This document shows, in pieces, positions 39,475 to 45,300 of a stretch of DNA of 45,300 nt; the stretch's first letter is position 1; every line of letters starts with the position of its first letter. A program made the translations under genes and the position numbers. The notes under the pieces were generated by a model. The model worked only from the letters and a program-made list of their open reading frames with translations, had not been told where the DNA came from and made no database searches. This DNA comes from Candidatus Saccharimonadota bacterium (lineage in GTDB: Bacteria > Patescibacteriota > Saccharimonadia > Saccharimonadales > UBA4665). The stretch is from the NCBI GenBank assembly GCA_029288425.1, contig JARIHD010000073.1:1-45300 (forward strand). Direction: 5' to 3'.

Positions 39475-40742
39475 CGGCCCTTCAAAAAGTGCGCGAGTCA
39501 GAATGGGAAGACGTCAGCCCCGACGAATGGCAGGACGTTGTACCGTCAAAGCCAGTGCGCTCCGCGCAGTCCATCCGTCAGCAGTCCGACCTGATTGAAA
39601 AAGCCAGAGTGGCTGGCGGTGGAGATACCTACCTTGGAGGAGAGCAGCCGGGAAGCGCGGGCCTCCGGTTTCTCTCAGGAGCCGCAGAGATGCTAGACCC
39701 GCGGCCCTTGTGGGAGATGGCGAAGCATCCCGTGGATGCGCTTGGCGGGATCGTGGAATCTCATCGAAAGGAATACGGGAAAGCCGCGGATGCGTTCAAG
39801 CAGGGGCGGTATGTGGAGGCGTTCGGTCATGGTCTCGCGGGTAACGTGCCGGTCGTTGGTCCCATGGCAGCGTCCATCGGAGAGCAGGCGGCACAGGGAG
39901 ACGTGGCGGGAGCCGCTGGCAAAGCCGCGGTGTTGCTGGCCCCCGCAGGTAAAGCCGCGGGCGTGAAGGTTGCCGAAAAACTTCACATGAAGCCCGGAGC
40001 CCGGTCGTTCAATGCCCTGATGGAGCTGAACGCGAAGGAACTGGAATACGGACGCAATCCCGGAGAACTGCTGTCCAGAGAAGGCGTGAGCGCGGCAACG
40101 AAAGAAGGACTCTTGGACCGCACCAAGTCCATGAAGAAAACCGCCGGCCAAGGGATTGATTTGATCCTCAACCAAGACGGGGCCGGGAAAACGATTCGAG
40201 ACGTAGACCAGTTGGTTCAGCAGCCCTTCGTGGACGCGACCAAAGGCGTCGGCGCGGGAAGCGAATCTGCGTTTCAGTCGCAGCTCTACGAACGGCTCAA
40301 GGGAATCATCCGGGTTGCCGACGAACATCAAATTGACCTGTCCAAGCCGCTCACCCCGAAAGAAGTGAACGTTTTGAAGCAGGAAGTCGGCAAGGGCATG
40401 AAGTGGCACGGCGCTCCCTATGAAGGCGAGATTAATCAGGTATTGGAGCAAGTGTATCGAAACCTCAACGGTGCCGTAGAAGCCGCAGTCCCGAGAATTA
40501 AAGCGGCGAATAAGCGGTGGGGCGAATTGCAGAGCGCAGAGAATGCGCTGGATTTTGCCGTTCGGAAAAAGGGTGTCTCTCCGCTAGGGATTTCAGGCGA
40601 TTCCAAGAGCGTGCTTGGCCAGGTGCTCAATAAGACGGTGGGCTCAACGATGCCGACGACTTGGGGGAATCGCGTCGCTCGCGATGTCAGTCAATCAGTC
40701 CCAGTGTATCGCCCCTACCTCTTCGGGAATCAGCAGCGATGA
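39444..40742 (+). CDS. Ala/Gly-rich internal virion protein, 432 aa
   Basis: ATG with GGAGG six bases upstream, overlapping the previous gene by 31 bases in another frame. Residues about 120-180 (FGHGLAGNVPVVGPMAASIG, AGAAGKAAVLLAPAGKAAG) are small-residue helices suited to membrane insertion during DNA ejection. The rest is helical. Podovirus core-protein role inferred from context. Confidence 0.65.
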   Translation: MAQGTTPERLAALQKVRESEWEDVSPDEWQDVVPSKPVRSAQSIRQQSDLIEKARVAGGGDTYLGGEQPGSAGLRFLSGAAEMLDPRPLWEMAKHPVDALGGIVESHRKEYGKAADAFKQGRYVEAFGHGLAGNVPVVGPMAASIGEQAAQGDVAGAAGKAAVLLAPAGKAAGVKVAEKLHMKPGARSFNALMELNAKELEYGRNPGELLSREGVSAATKEGLLDRTKSMKKTAGQGIDLILNQDGAGKTIRDVDQLVQQPFVDATKGVGAGSESAFQSQLYERLKGIIRVADEHQIDLSKPLTPKEVNVLKQEVGKGMKWHGAPYEGEINQVLEQVYRNLNGAVEAAVPRIKAANKRWGELQSAENALDFAVRKKGVSPLGISGDSKSVLGQVLNKTVGSTMPTTWGNRVARDVSQSVPVYRPYLFGNQQR

Positions 40743-41110
40743 CGATTTATCCCTATCGGAATGCGGACCAAACCGCGAACGTGGCGAGTCTCATCAAGGG
40801 CGGAACCGACAAGCCATCCTTCATGATCGACTTCACAGACGGTTTGAGGACGGCATCCAACACGATTGCAAGCGCGGCAGCCGTGGGGACAGGTTCCACC
40901 GGAGCCACCGTGACGACCATCGCCGGAACGACCACGGTCAGTGGTAACTACGTCATCGTGGACTTGAAGACCGGAGGCGCGAGCGGAACAGGAGAGGCGA
41001 CTGACGGAGATGAATTTCGAGTGAGGACCACGGCCAGCTTTACCGCTGCGGGGCCGATTTACTATGACGTGTTTGTGAAGATCGACAACCCCGGTTATTC
41101 GCCAGTGTAG
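40739..41110 (+). CDS. Virion beta-protein, 123 aa
   Basis: ATGA overlap. Beta-rich Thr/Gly/Ala sequence (ATVTTIAGTTTVSGNYVIVD) and C-terminal PIYYDVFVKIDNPGYSPV. Resembles in style the small proteins at 22721 and 29591. Last structural gene before lysis. Confidence 0.62.
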   Translation: MTIYPYRNADQTANVASLIKGGTDKPSFMIDFTDGLRTASNTIASAAAVGTGSTGATVTTIAGTTTVSGNYVIVDLKTGGASGTGEATDGDEFRVRTTASFTAAGPIYYDVFVKIDNPGYSPV

Positions 41111-41194
41111 CGCCCGCGCCGACGATTGGGCTCGCCGACGCAGGCTGACCGATAACCTTAATCACCAAGGCCAACGGCTATGCAGGGAGAGCAA

Positions 41195-41449
41195 GTGGCA
41201 GGAGTAAAAGATACCGTGAACTTGATTTTGTTCTGGTTGCAGTCCAGTAGTGGATTCACCGTCAACGGAGAGATTCCCGTGTGGGGCGTGTTTTTGGCGA
41301 TCATCGGAGCCGTGGCGGCGTTTGCCGTCTTGCGTCAACAGATGGTCGCTCATGAAAAAACGGACGATGAACGCTTTACCAACGTCAACGAAATGCTGAA
41401 AGAGATCCGCGGTGACGTGAAGCGATTACTCGGAGAGCCGCATCCGTGA
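41195..41449 (+). CDS. Holin-like protein
   Basis: 84 residues from GTG 41195, preferred because GGGAGA lies just upstream; an ATG at 41180 would add five residues and gives two possible products. One strong transmembrane segment (VWGVFLAIIGAVAAFAVL) is preceded by an amphipathic N-terminal part and followed by a charged helical tail (ERFTNVNEMLKEIRGDVKRLLGE). Adjacent endolysin with 4-base overlap supports holin identity. Confidence 0.68.
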   Translation: MAGVKDTVNLILFWLQSSSGFTVNGEIPVWGVFLAIIGAVAAFAVLRQQMVAHEKTDDERFTNVNEMLKEIRGDVKRLLGEPHP

Positions 41450-41790
41450 TTTTCAAAGCATCCGTCACGAAAGACGGAGTACATCCCGCGGTATGGTTCG
41501 CGCTCGGAGTCGCCGAAGCCCTGTACAGCCTGATGCAAAAGCAGCTTGTGGTGACGAGTTTGAAGGATTCGCACGGACACCGGCCAGCAAGTTTACACAA
41601 CCAGGGACGTGCCGCCGACATCCGAACCAAGAACCTGCCGCTGTCGCAGGTCGAAGCGGTCTACTCGCGGTTAAAGGCTATCCTCGACCCGATGGGTTTC
41701 GACGTGGTGTTGGAGCACGATCCGCCGCACCTTCATCTGGAGTACGATCCGAAGAACGGCGAGAACTGGTTGAAGTTGGAGGTTGCCTAA
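41446..41790 (+). CDS. M15-family peptidase endolysin
   Basis: 114 residues, GTGA overlap with the holin-like gene. Peptidase M15 (VanY/DD-peptidase) motif: SLHNQGRAAD (His51, Asp58) and HDPPHLHLEY (His95, His97), giving the zinc ligands and catalytic residues; the fold is compact as in phage L-Ala-D-Glu or D-Ala-D-Ala peptidases. Cuts peptide crosslinks of murein at lysis. No signal peptide, so it needs the holin. No spanin genes were found next to it. Confidence 0.85.
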   Translation: MIFKASVTKDGVHPAVWFALGVAEALYSLMQKQLVVTSLKDSHGHRPASLHNQGRAADIRTKNLPLSQVEAVYSRLKAILDPMGFDVVLEHDPPHLHLEYDPKNGENWLKLEVA

Positions 41791-41794
41791 GTGA

Positions 41795-42058
41795 CTAATC
41801 CTTTTTATCCGACTGCGGGGCAAATCCCGGTAGGTTCCGTTGTTTTTGGGCCTCCGGCAACTGCGCGAGCTTGGCAACAAACTCAGGATTTAGCCACTGA
41901 GTATTGGAAGCTTCTAAATTCGTCACCGCGTTACCCACAGCAGTCACTTCACCTGTGCCTAGGGCAAACAGGCTTTTGCCGAACATGTCTCGGGCTACCT
42001 GCATTTGAAGCAGAGAGTGAAGTTGAGCCGAAATCAGACGAAGATAATCCTGATCCAT
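41795..42058 (-). CDS. Hypothetical helical protein in the lysogeny strand, 87 aa
   Basis: Minus strand. MDQDYLRLISAQLHSLLQMQ and VTNLEASNTQWLNPEFVAKL form amphipathic helices; the tail is polar. It lies 11 bases after the secreted-protein gene's stop, so probably co-transcribed. The plus-strand frame over the same bases looks like a shadow. Unknown; perhaps an immunity or regulatory protein. Confidence 0.6.
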   Translation of the reverse strand: MDQDYLRLISAQLHSLLQMQVARDMFGKSLFALGTGEVTAVGNAVTNLEASNTQWLNPEFVAKLAQLPEAQKQRNLPGFAPQSDKKD

Positions 42059-42069
42059 CTCAATGAACA

Positions 42070-43068
42070 CTAAGGCAGTCGAATTGTCGCGGGAATCGTC
42101 GTAAAGCTTGCTCCAGTGAACCTCAGTCCAATCGCCGCGCATTGAGATGGGCAGTCGATTATGACTTGCCCTGCCGTGCCACGCCACGCCGTCAATTCGT
42201 CGATGAATCCGACCAGATTCGATTTGCTGGAAAGCGTATGGGAGCGCGTTACGCTTTGCCCATTTTCCCAGACTGCAATAGCGATGGTTTGCGAAGCCGT
42301 GTTGTCATTCGCGATGGCTATCCCGAGCCGCGCGCCATCTCTGTGGTCCGCGAGTAATTGCACAACTCGCCCCGGTAATGACGGGAAGACGGTAGCTTCG
42401 GAAAGTTTGTGGCCGTTTGGCGCGTAAAAGGAGTAAAGGACGTGCGCGTTAATCGCTGAAGAACATGACAGCGTGGCATAGCCTGATGTGAATGCCGCAG
42501 ACCCCGGCGTGGAGTCGATTTGCCATGCACTCGGGCCGAAAGAATACTGCCCGGACAGTATTGATTTTCCGCCAGCGGCCCAATTAAAGGTGCAAGTGCC
42601 TGTGTTTAGAGCGGTAGGCTCCGAATACATCAATGTGGCTCGGTAATAGCTGCCATCGGAAAAGCGACCATCGGCGAACTGAGGAAAAATGTGGTACGTT
42701 CCTCGGCCATCGCCCTGCACTGTGATGATTGTGGTTGATCCGCTGGAGCCTTGCACAATCGTCGGCAGTAGCTTCGCATCCCAGATCGTGCATTGCTGCG
42801 ACGATCCAGAGACAGTGAATTTGCCTACGCCGATGTACAGCGACCCAGGGTAATCAACGACCCCGTTGGCCCCATCTTTGAACAGCGTGGCGAGACATCC
42901 AATTCCAAAATCCAAAAGATACGTACTTCCATTGGAACGCCGGACGACAACAGAGGTCGAAGAGAATCCCGCAGTGGCGAGTATCGTGACGGTTTCCGCG
43001 CTAGCGTTAGCATGGCGTGGCGATGCCAAGGCCAAAACCGCGACCACAATAAAAGACGTAATCCGCAT
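42070..43068 (-). CDS. Secreted beta-sandwich protein, candidate lysogenic-conversion factor
   Basis: 332 residues, minus strand, AAGGGGAG upstream. N-terminal signal peptide (MRITSFIVVAVLALASPRHA, cleavage near ANA-SA). The mature part is beta-rich with Cys pairs, probably disulfides. The last 90 residues (GARLGIAIANDNTASQTIAI; CAAIGLRFTGASFTTIPA) match, from memory, a C-terminal domain frequent in secreted Acidobacteriota proteins (FAIANP...IGLRFN...FTTIP). Likely a surface or exported cargo protein expressed in lysogens. Confidence 0.75.
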   Translation of the reverse strand: MRITSFIVVAVLALASPRHANASAETVTILATAGFSSTSVVVRRSNGSTYLLDFGIGCLATLFKDGANGVVDYPGSLYIGVGKFTVSGSSQQCTIWDAKLLPTIVQGSSGSTTIITVQGDGRGTYHIFPQFADGRFSDGSYYRATLMYSEPTALNTGTCTFNWAAGGKSILSGQYSFGPSAWQIDSTPGSAAFTSGYATLSCSSAINAHVLYSFYAPNGHKLSEATVFPSLPGRVVQLLADHRDGARLGIAIANDNTASQTIAIAVWENGQSVTRSHTLSSKSNLVGFIDELTAWRGTAGQVIIDCPSQCAAIGLRFTGASFTTIPATIRLP

Positions 43069-43092
43069 GTGGCTCCCCTTCCGAAGGTTGCG

Positions 43093-43263
43093 TCAGTAAA
43101 TCAAGAAGTGGACGAATGCGCGGAGCGCGTAGGCCCCACCAATGCAGAGCCCAGCAATCCCAGTGATAGCCGCCAAGCCACAGATGAAAACGCCAATGTC
43201 GGCGATGCCAGTGCTCAACCACCCTTGAGCGTCCTGAAAGATTTTCGTCGACGTAATCCGCAT
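43093..43263 (-). CDS. Small two-segment membrane protein, 56 aa
   Basis: Minus strand, GAAAGGACAGGCTG before the ATG. Two hydrophobic segments (IADIGVFICGLAAITGIAGLCI, FVHFLIY). Its first 14 bases, ATGCGGATTACGTC, are identical to those of the next gene at 43068. Looks like a small holin- or toxin-size membrane peptide; exact role unknown. Probably expressed from the repressor's transcript. Confidence 0.62.
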   Translation of the reverse strand: MRITSTKIFQDAQGWLSTGIADIGVFICGLAAITGIAGLCIGGAYALRAFVHFLIY

Positions 43264-43332
43264 CAGCCTGTCCTTTCCAAGAAAAAGAAATATTCATGTC
43301 TGTTTGAGCTTGAGCCGATTCTCTATATTGGC

Positions 43333-43405
43333 GAGGCGTGTGGTTCAGATCCTTTAGCCAGGGTTACGTTCTCGGATGAACTCCAAGAGCGATACAACAC
43401 GCCTC
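43333..43405. repeat. 9-bp inverted repeat spanning 73 bp
   Basis: GAGGCGTGT (43333-43341) and ACACGCCTC (43397-43405) are exact inverted copies with 55 bases between. The length is tRNA-like but there is no T arm or D arm. There is no T-run, so it is not an intrinsic terminator. It lies just downstream of the repressor gene and may be a processing hairpin or attenuator. Confidence 0.5.
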
Positions 43406-43406
43406 G

Positions 43407-43787
43407 TTACCCCACCGCTTTGGGCGGACCCGACCTAGCCTTCTCGGCGTTGACTTGCTCAAAGGCCACATCTAGCGATGTCAGTATGTAGTTTTTCCAG
43501 TGCTCGTTCTGTGAAAGCAATACCGCCTTCAGCTTTTCAATTTCTTCCTTAAACGTAACGTCTGCGGCAGACCACTCTCGGTCGGCGAAGAATTCCTCAG
43601 GAGTCAACTTTAGGACAGTTAGCACCTCATCTATCGTTGAGGCTCGCAGATTCTTTTGCCCCTTAAGCAGCTTCGTAACTGTGCCGGGGTCTTTTGCTAG
43701 ATCCACGCGCAGCGCCTTCCGTGAAATCGTCTTCCTCTTCATCCATAACTTGATTTTGCGCGTGATCCACGCTTGGGTCGTTGTCAC
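43407..43787 (-). CDS. XRE-family phage repressor
   Basis: 126 residues, minus strand. Residues about 20-62 (SRKALRVDLAKDPGTVTKLL, KGQKNLRASTIDEVLTVLKL) form an XRE-type HTH; the C-terminal region (EEIEKLKAVLLSQNEHWKNY) is helical and may dimerise. It lacks an S24 autoprotease, so induction may not need RecA cleavage. Divergent from the early operon across a palindrome. Probably the lysogeny repressor. Confidence 0.72.
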   Translation of the reverse strand: MTTTQAWITRKIKLWMKRKTISRKALRVDLAKDPGTVTKLLKGQKNLRASTIDEVLTVLKLTPEEFFADREWSAADVTFKEEIEKLKAVLLSQNEHWKNYILTSLDVAFEQVNAEKARSGPPKAVG

Positions 43788-43845
43788 TGCTCAACCTATG
43801 AAACGCATTGAACAGGAAGAGGATTCAGAAGGCTCGAAAATACTG

Positions 43846-43876
43846 TTGACTTATAAACCAATATATTGGAATATAC
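43846..43876 (+). promoter_or_regulatory. Early rightward promoter with palindromic operator
   Basis: TTGACT at 43846-43851 is a -35 candidate; a -10-like AATATA/TATACG lies around 43870-43877. Between them CCAATATATTGG (43858-43869) is a perfect 12-bp palindrome, so a bound dimer would block the promoter. A leftward TATAAG (minus strand) for the repressor also overlaps this region. A second inverted repeat, GGTTA-GT-TAACC, lies at 43887-43898. Confidence 0.6.
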
Positions 43877-43916
43877 GCCCACGTTCGGTTAGTTAACCCA
43901 ACATGGAGGCGAGAGG

Positions 43917-44078
43917 ATGCGAAGTACCTGCCCGATTCATCGCTGCAAGCTGGTTTGTTTTTGCCCGGCCTGTCGCGGTTCCGCAACGTCCGCAATCAAG
44001 ACGAAGACCGCGAGAGCCAACGGCAAATTGGGCGGACGGCCGCGCAAAGACGGCAAGCCTCCTCGGAGAGCAGCATGA
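43917..44078 (+). CDS. Small zinc-type protein with GRPRK tail, 53 aa
   Basis: ATG 43917 with GGCGAGAGG upstream; first gene of the rightward operon. N-terminal CPIHRCKLVCFCPAC (about 5-19) is Cys/His rich, and the C-terminal ARANGKLGGRPRKDGKPP resembles a tail motif recurring in short phage proteins; both suggest nucleic-acid contact. The stop overlaps the next ATG (ATGA). Confidence 0.6.
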   Translation: MRSTCPIHRCKLVCFCPACRGSATSAIKTKTARANGKLGGRPRKDGKPPRRAA

Positions 44079-44290
44079 TCCCCGAAGGCCTCACCGAAAG
44101 AACCTTCACCGCCTCCGAAATCATCGAGGCCGTACAGAGTCAACTCAAAACCCCGTCGACCTCGTTCAACGGCGAGTCGGCATTGACGAATCTGTTCTTG
44201 ATTCATCGAATGGACGCCTTGATGAGCGTATTGGGCAAGCTCGGACTAAAGCGCCCCGAAGACAGCTACGTCAAGGAGAGCGCGGCGTGA
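44075..44290 (+). CDS. Hypothetical helical protein, 71 aa
   Basis: ATGA overlap, GGAGAGC upstream. Helical (TASEIIEAVQSQLKT; NLFLIHRMDALMSVLGKLGL), no motif. Early small protein of unknown function. The stop overlaps the next GTG. Confidence 0.6.
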   Translation: MIPEGLTERTFTASEIIEAVQSQLKTPSTSFNGESALTNLFLIHRMDALMSVLGKLGLKRPEDSYVKESAA

Positions 44291-44436
44291 AGTGCCTCTG
44301 TTCACACCCGAAAGAGATGCACGAACCGACAGACAGCGTAGACGACGAACTCGGCAACGGTCGCGCGTCATACGTGCTTGGCGCTTGTTCTATGCCGTTG
44401 TGTGGTTGTCAGGAATTCGAGGAAGACGATGAGTAA
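44287..44436 (+). CDS. Zinc-knuckle microprotein, 49 aa
   Basis: GTGA overlap, AAGGAG upstream. Pattern CLCSHPKEMHE (about 3-13) and CSMPLCGCQEF (about 35-45) provides Cys/His ligands, as in short phage proteins with 'C.C.H....H' and 'C.C..F' ends. Strongly acidic tail. Confidence 0.6.
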   Translation: MKCLCSHPKEMHEPTDSVDDELGNGRASYVLGACSMPLCGCQEFEEDDE

Positions 44437-44569
44437 CCCGTGGATGCCTGCTGGTTGCTTTGGCGCGTCGAGCGATCTGGACTACTACGCTCTATTCAAC
44501 ACGCCGGAGCGCGAAGACGACGAATTCTCCTACGAGGACGAAGAGGATGCCGACCGAGAAGACCGCTGA
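44429..44569 (+). CDS. Acidic microprotein, 46 aa
   Basis: ATG overlaps the previous gene by eight bases. The C-terminal half is nearly all Asp/Glu (EREDDEFSYEDEEDADREDR), the composition of DNA-mimic proteins; that role is only a possibility. Confidence 0.5.
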   Translation: MSNPWMPAGCFGASSDLDYYALFNTPEREDDEFSYEDEEDADREDR

Positions 44570-44705
44570 ATACCTCGCCGGAAAGATTCGGGAATTGGCG
44601 ATCCAAGGCGAGATCGTGACCGAAGGGCGAGCGGGTTACGGATGCTTTGTTGAGATCCAGAGACGGTTAAACGAATTGATGAAGGCTCTTAAGGAGAAGT
44701 CATGA
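44547..44705 (+). CDS. Small helical protein, 52 aa
   Basis: ATG overlaps the previous gene by 23 bases. Mixed charge, helical (AGKIRELAIQGEI; RRLNELMKALKEKS). ATGA overlap with the next. Unknown. Confidence 0.55.
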   Translation: MPTEKTAEYLAGKIRELAIQGEIVTEGRAGYGCFVEIQRRLNELMKALKEKS

Positions 44706-44767
44706 ACGACACGAAGGTCTCAAAGTTGGACGCACCGAATGTCATTCACCTGAACCGAGTCCGTTAA
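44702..44767 (+). CDS. Possible 21-aa microprotein
   Basis: ATG in ATGA overlap with the previous stop and AAGGAG upstream. Product is short and basic (HLNRVR end). The coupled start and good ribosome-binding site are the only support. Confidence 0.35.
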   Translation: MNDTKVSKLDAPNVIHLNRVR

Positions 44768-44795
44768 AGGCTCTGAATAAGGAGTAATCCCCGAA

Positions 44796-45095
44796 ATGAA
44801 AACCAAAGGAGAAACCGTGAAGAAGACTGCCGAACGACCCGTTGTTGTGACCACTGCCCATCGTGGCGTGTTCTACGGATACGCCAAAGACACGACCGGC
44901 GCGAGCATCGAACTGAAGCGTGCGCGGCTCTGCATCTACTGGACCTCGGACCTGCGCGGGTTCATGGGGCTGGCGTCTCATGGCCCGTCCAGTGGGTGCA
45001 AGATCGGCCCCGCTGTGGACATCGCCGTCCGCGACATCACGTCTGTCGTGGAGTGCACGCCTGAAGCCGCCGCGAAGTGGGACGCCTGCAAGTAA
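44796..45095 (+). CDS. DUF6948-like phage protein, 99 aa
   Basis: AAGGAG is well upstream. Residues about 15-95 (VVVTTAHRGVFYGYAKD; RLCIYWTSDLRGFMGLASHG; SGCKIGPAVDIAVRDITSVVECT) match, from memory, the DUF6948 family of phage proteins. Members are often found beside Gly-Tyr/Asp repeat genes, as here, where the next gene starts 12 bases later. Function is not known. Confidence 0.72.
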   Translation: MKTKGETVKKTAERPVVVTTAHRGVFYGYAKDTTGASIELKRARLCIYWTSDLRGFMGLASHGPSSGCKIGPAVDIAVRDITSVVECTPEAAAKWDACK

Positions 45096-45106
45096 AGGAG
45101 CCGCGC

Positions 45107-45300
45107 ATGGAAGCAGTTCTGGTTAGAGGGGAAATTCCAGGGTGGGCGCTGAAGGGCTCCGGCGACGGCTACGGCGACGGCGACGGCGACGGCTACGGCG
45201 ACGGCTACGGCTACGGCGACGGCGACGGCTACGGCGACGGCGACGGCTACGGCTACGGCGACGGCTACGGCGACGGCGACGGCTACGGCGACGGCTACGG
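45107..45300 (+). CDS. Gly-Tyr/Asp repeat protein, N-terminal part (continues at 1)
   Basis: ATG 45107 with AAAGGAG upstream. Encodes MEAVLVRGEIPGWALKGS and then Gly-Asp/Gly-Tyr dipeptides to the window end. The frame continues into 1-576 when the 98-base overlap is removed (45107-45202 joined to 1). The short VLVRGEIPGWALKGS lead is typical of phage genes with such tracts. Partial only because of where the circle was opened. Confidence 0.8.
   Translation, partial: MEAVLVRGEIPGWALKGSGDGYGDGDGDGYGDGYGYGDGDGYGDGDGYGYGDGYGDGDGYGDGY
45161..45300 (+). repeat. GGC(T/G)AC hexanucleotide tandem array, right part
   Basis: Twenty-three perfect hexamers plus two bases. The last 98 bases (45203-45300) are the terminal redundancy with 1-98. 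Counting the junction once, the array has 40 hexamers. Confidence 0.97.

Noticed and set aside
41791-42066. Plus-strand 91-codon frame after the endolysin
   Set aside because: It overlaps a minus-strand frame with a more protein-like sequence lying behind the secreted-protein gene; the plus-strand product looks like a reverse complement. Some doubt remains because its GTG follows the endolysin stop directly.
43333-43405. tRNA gene
   Set aside because: Only an acceptor-like stem exists; neither strand has a T loop TTCRANY in the right place or a D arm.
42793-43491. 232-codon plus-strand frame
   Set aside because: Antisense of the secreted protein, the membrane peptide and part of the repressor, each of which has its own supporting features.
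43903-44436. Single 177-codon gene
   Set aside because: The region is better explained by three coupled small genes (43917, 44075, 44287) with ATGA/GTGA overlaps and Cys/His motifs; only the last 49 codons of the long frame look real.

Overview
The window looks like a complete, circularly assembled genome of a temperate tailed phage of the podovirus type (about 45.2 kb once the terminal overlap is removed). The first 98 bases recur exactly as the last 98 bases (1-98 and 45203-45300), and joining the ends restores one uninterrupted gene across the junction. Evidence for a phage: terminase large subunit, portal, scaffold-like protein, major capsid protein, adaptor and tail genes, holin-like protein plus M15 peptidase endolysin, tyrosine integrase beside an attP-like tRNA fragment, and a phage-type repressor. 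No long coiled-coil tape-measure gene is seen, and three long Q/N- or A/G-rich proteins lie where podoviruses encode ejected internal virion proteins. The host cannot be read directly. The phage's secreted cargo protein and its TMTC-like glycosyltransferase both resemble, from memory, families common in Acidobacteriota and similar soil or water bacteria.

Layout. (1) Early right-going region, 43917 through the circle junction to 9632: dozens of very small genes in ATGA/GTGA overlaps, many with CxxC zinc-ribbon motifs. It includes a (Gly-Tyr/Asp)40 repeat protein, an ERF-type single-strand annealing protein, a PD-(D/E)XK exonuclease-like protein, a Ref/HNH-type nuclease and an excisionase-like HTH protein. 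A tRNA-like sequence with a grossly enlarged anticodon loop lies at 1322-1412. (2) Integration module, 9640-10791: the 3' half of a tRNA-Arg(CCU) (attP core) and a leftward integrase whose stop codon is the last three bases of that tRNA segment. (3) Replication and DNA modification, 10911-19356: two DNA methyltransferases, HNH endonuclease, replisome-organiser-like protein overlapped by a helicase-loader-like gene, RuvC-like resolvase, a LexA-type HTH protein without protease domain, and an HTH/terminase-small-subunit-like protein. A strong intrinsic terminator follows (19422-19460). (4) Virion module, 19476-41110: fibre-like protein, a TMTC-like membrane glycosyltransferase with TPRs, terminase, portal carrying a zinc ribbon, terminator (27285-27323), scaffold, capsid, decoration-like proteins, adaptor, tail and internal virion proteins. 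(5) Lysis, 41195-41790. (6) Left-going lysogeny strand, 41795-43787: repressor, small membrane protein, secreted protein and small cytosolic protein, which look like lysogenic-conversion cargo.

How it works together: the leftward repressor gene diverges from the rightward early operon around a perfect 12-bp palindrome (43858-43869), the likely lysogeny switch. ERF, exonuclease-like, Ref-like and RuvC-like proteins form a recombination set. The methyltransferases lack a partner restriction enzyme and probably protect or mark phage DNA. The small genes share duplicated ribosome-binding leaders, which suggests the accessory array was built by cassette duplication and shuffling.
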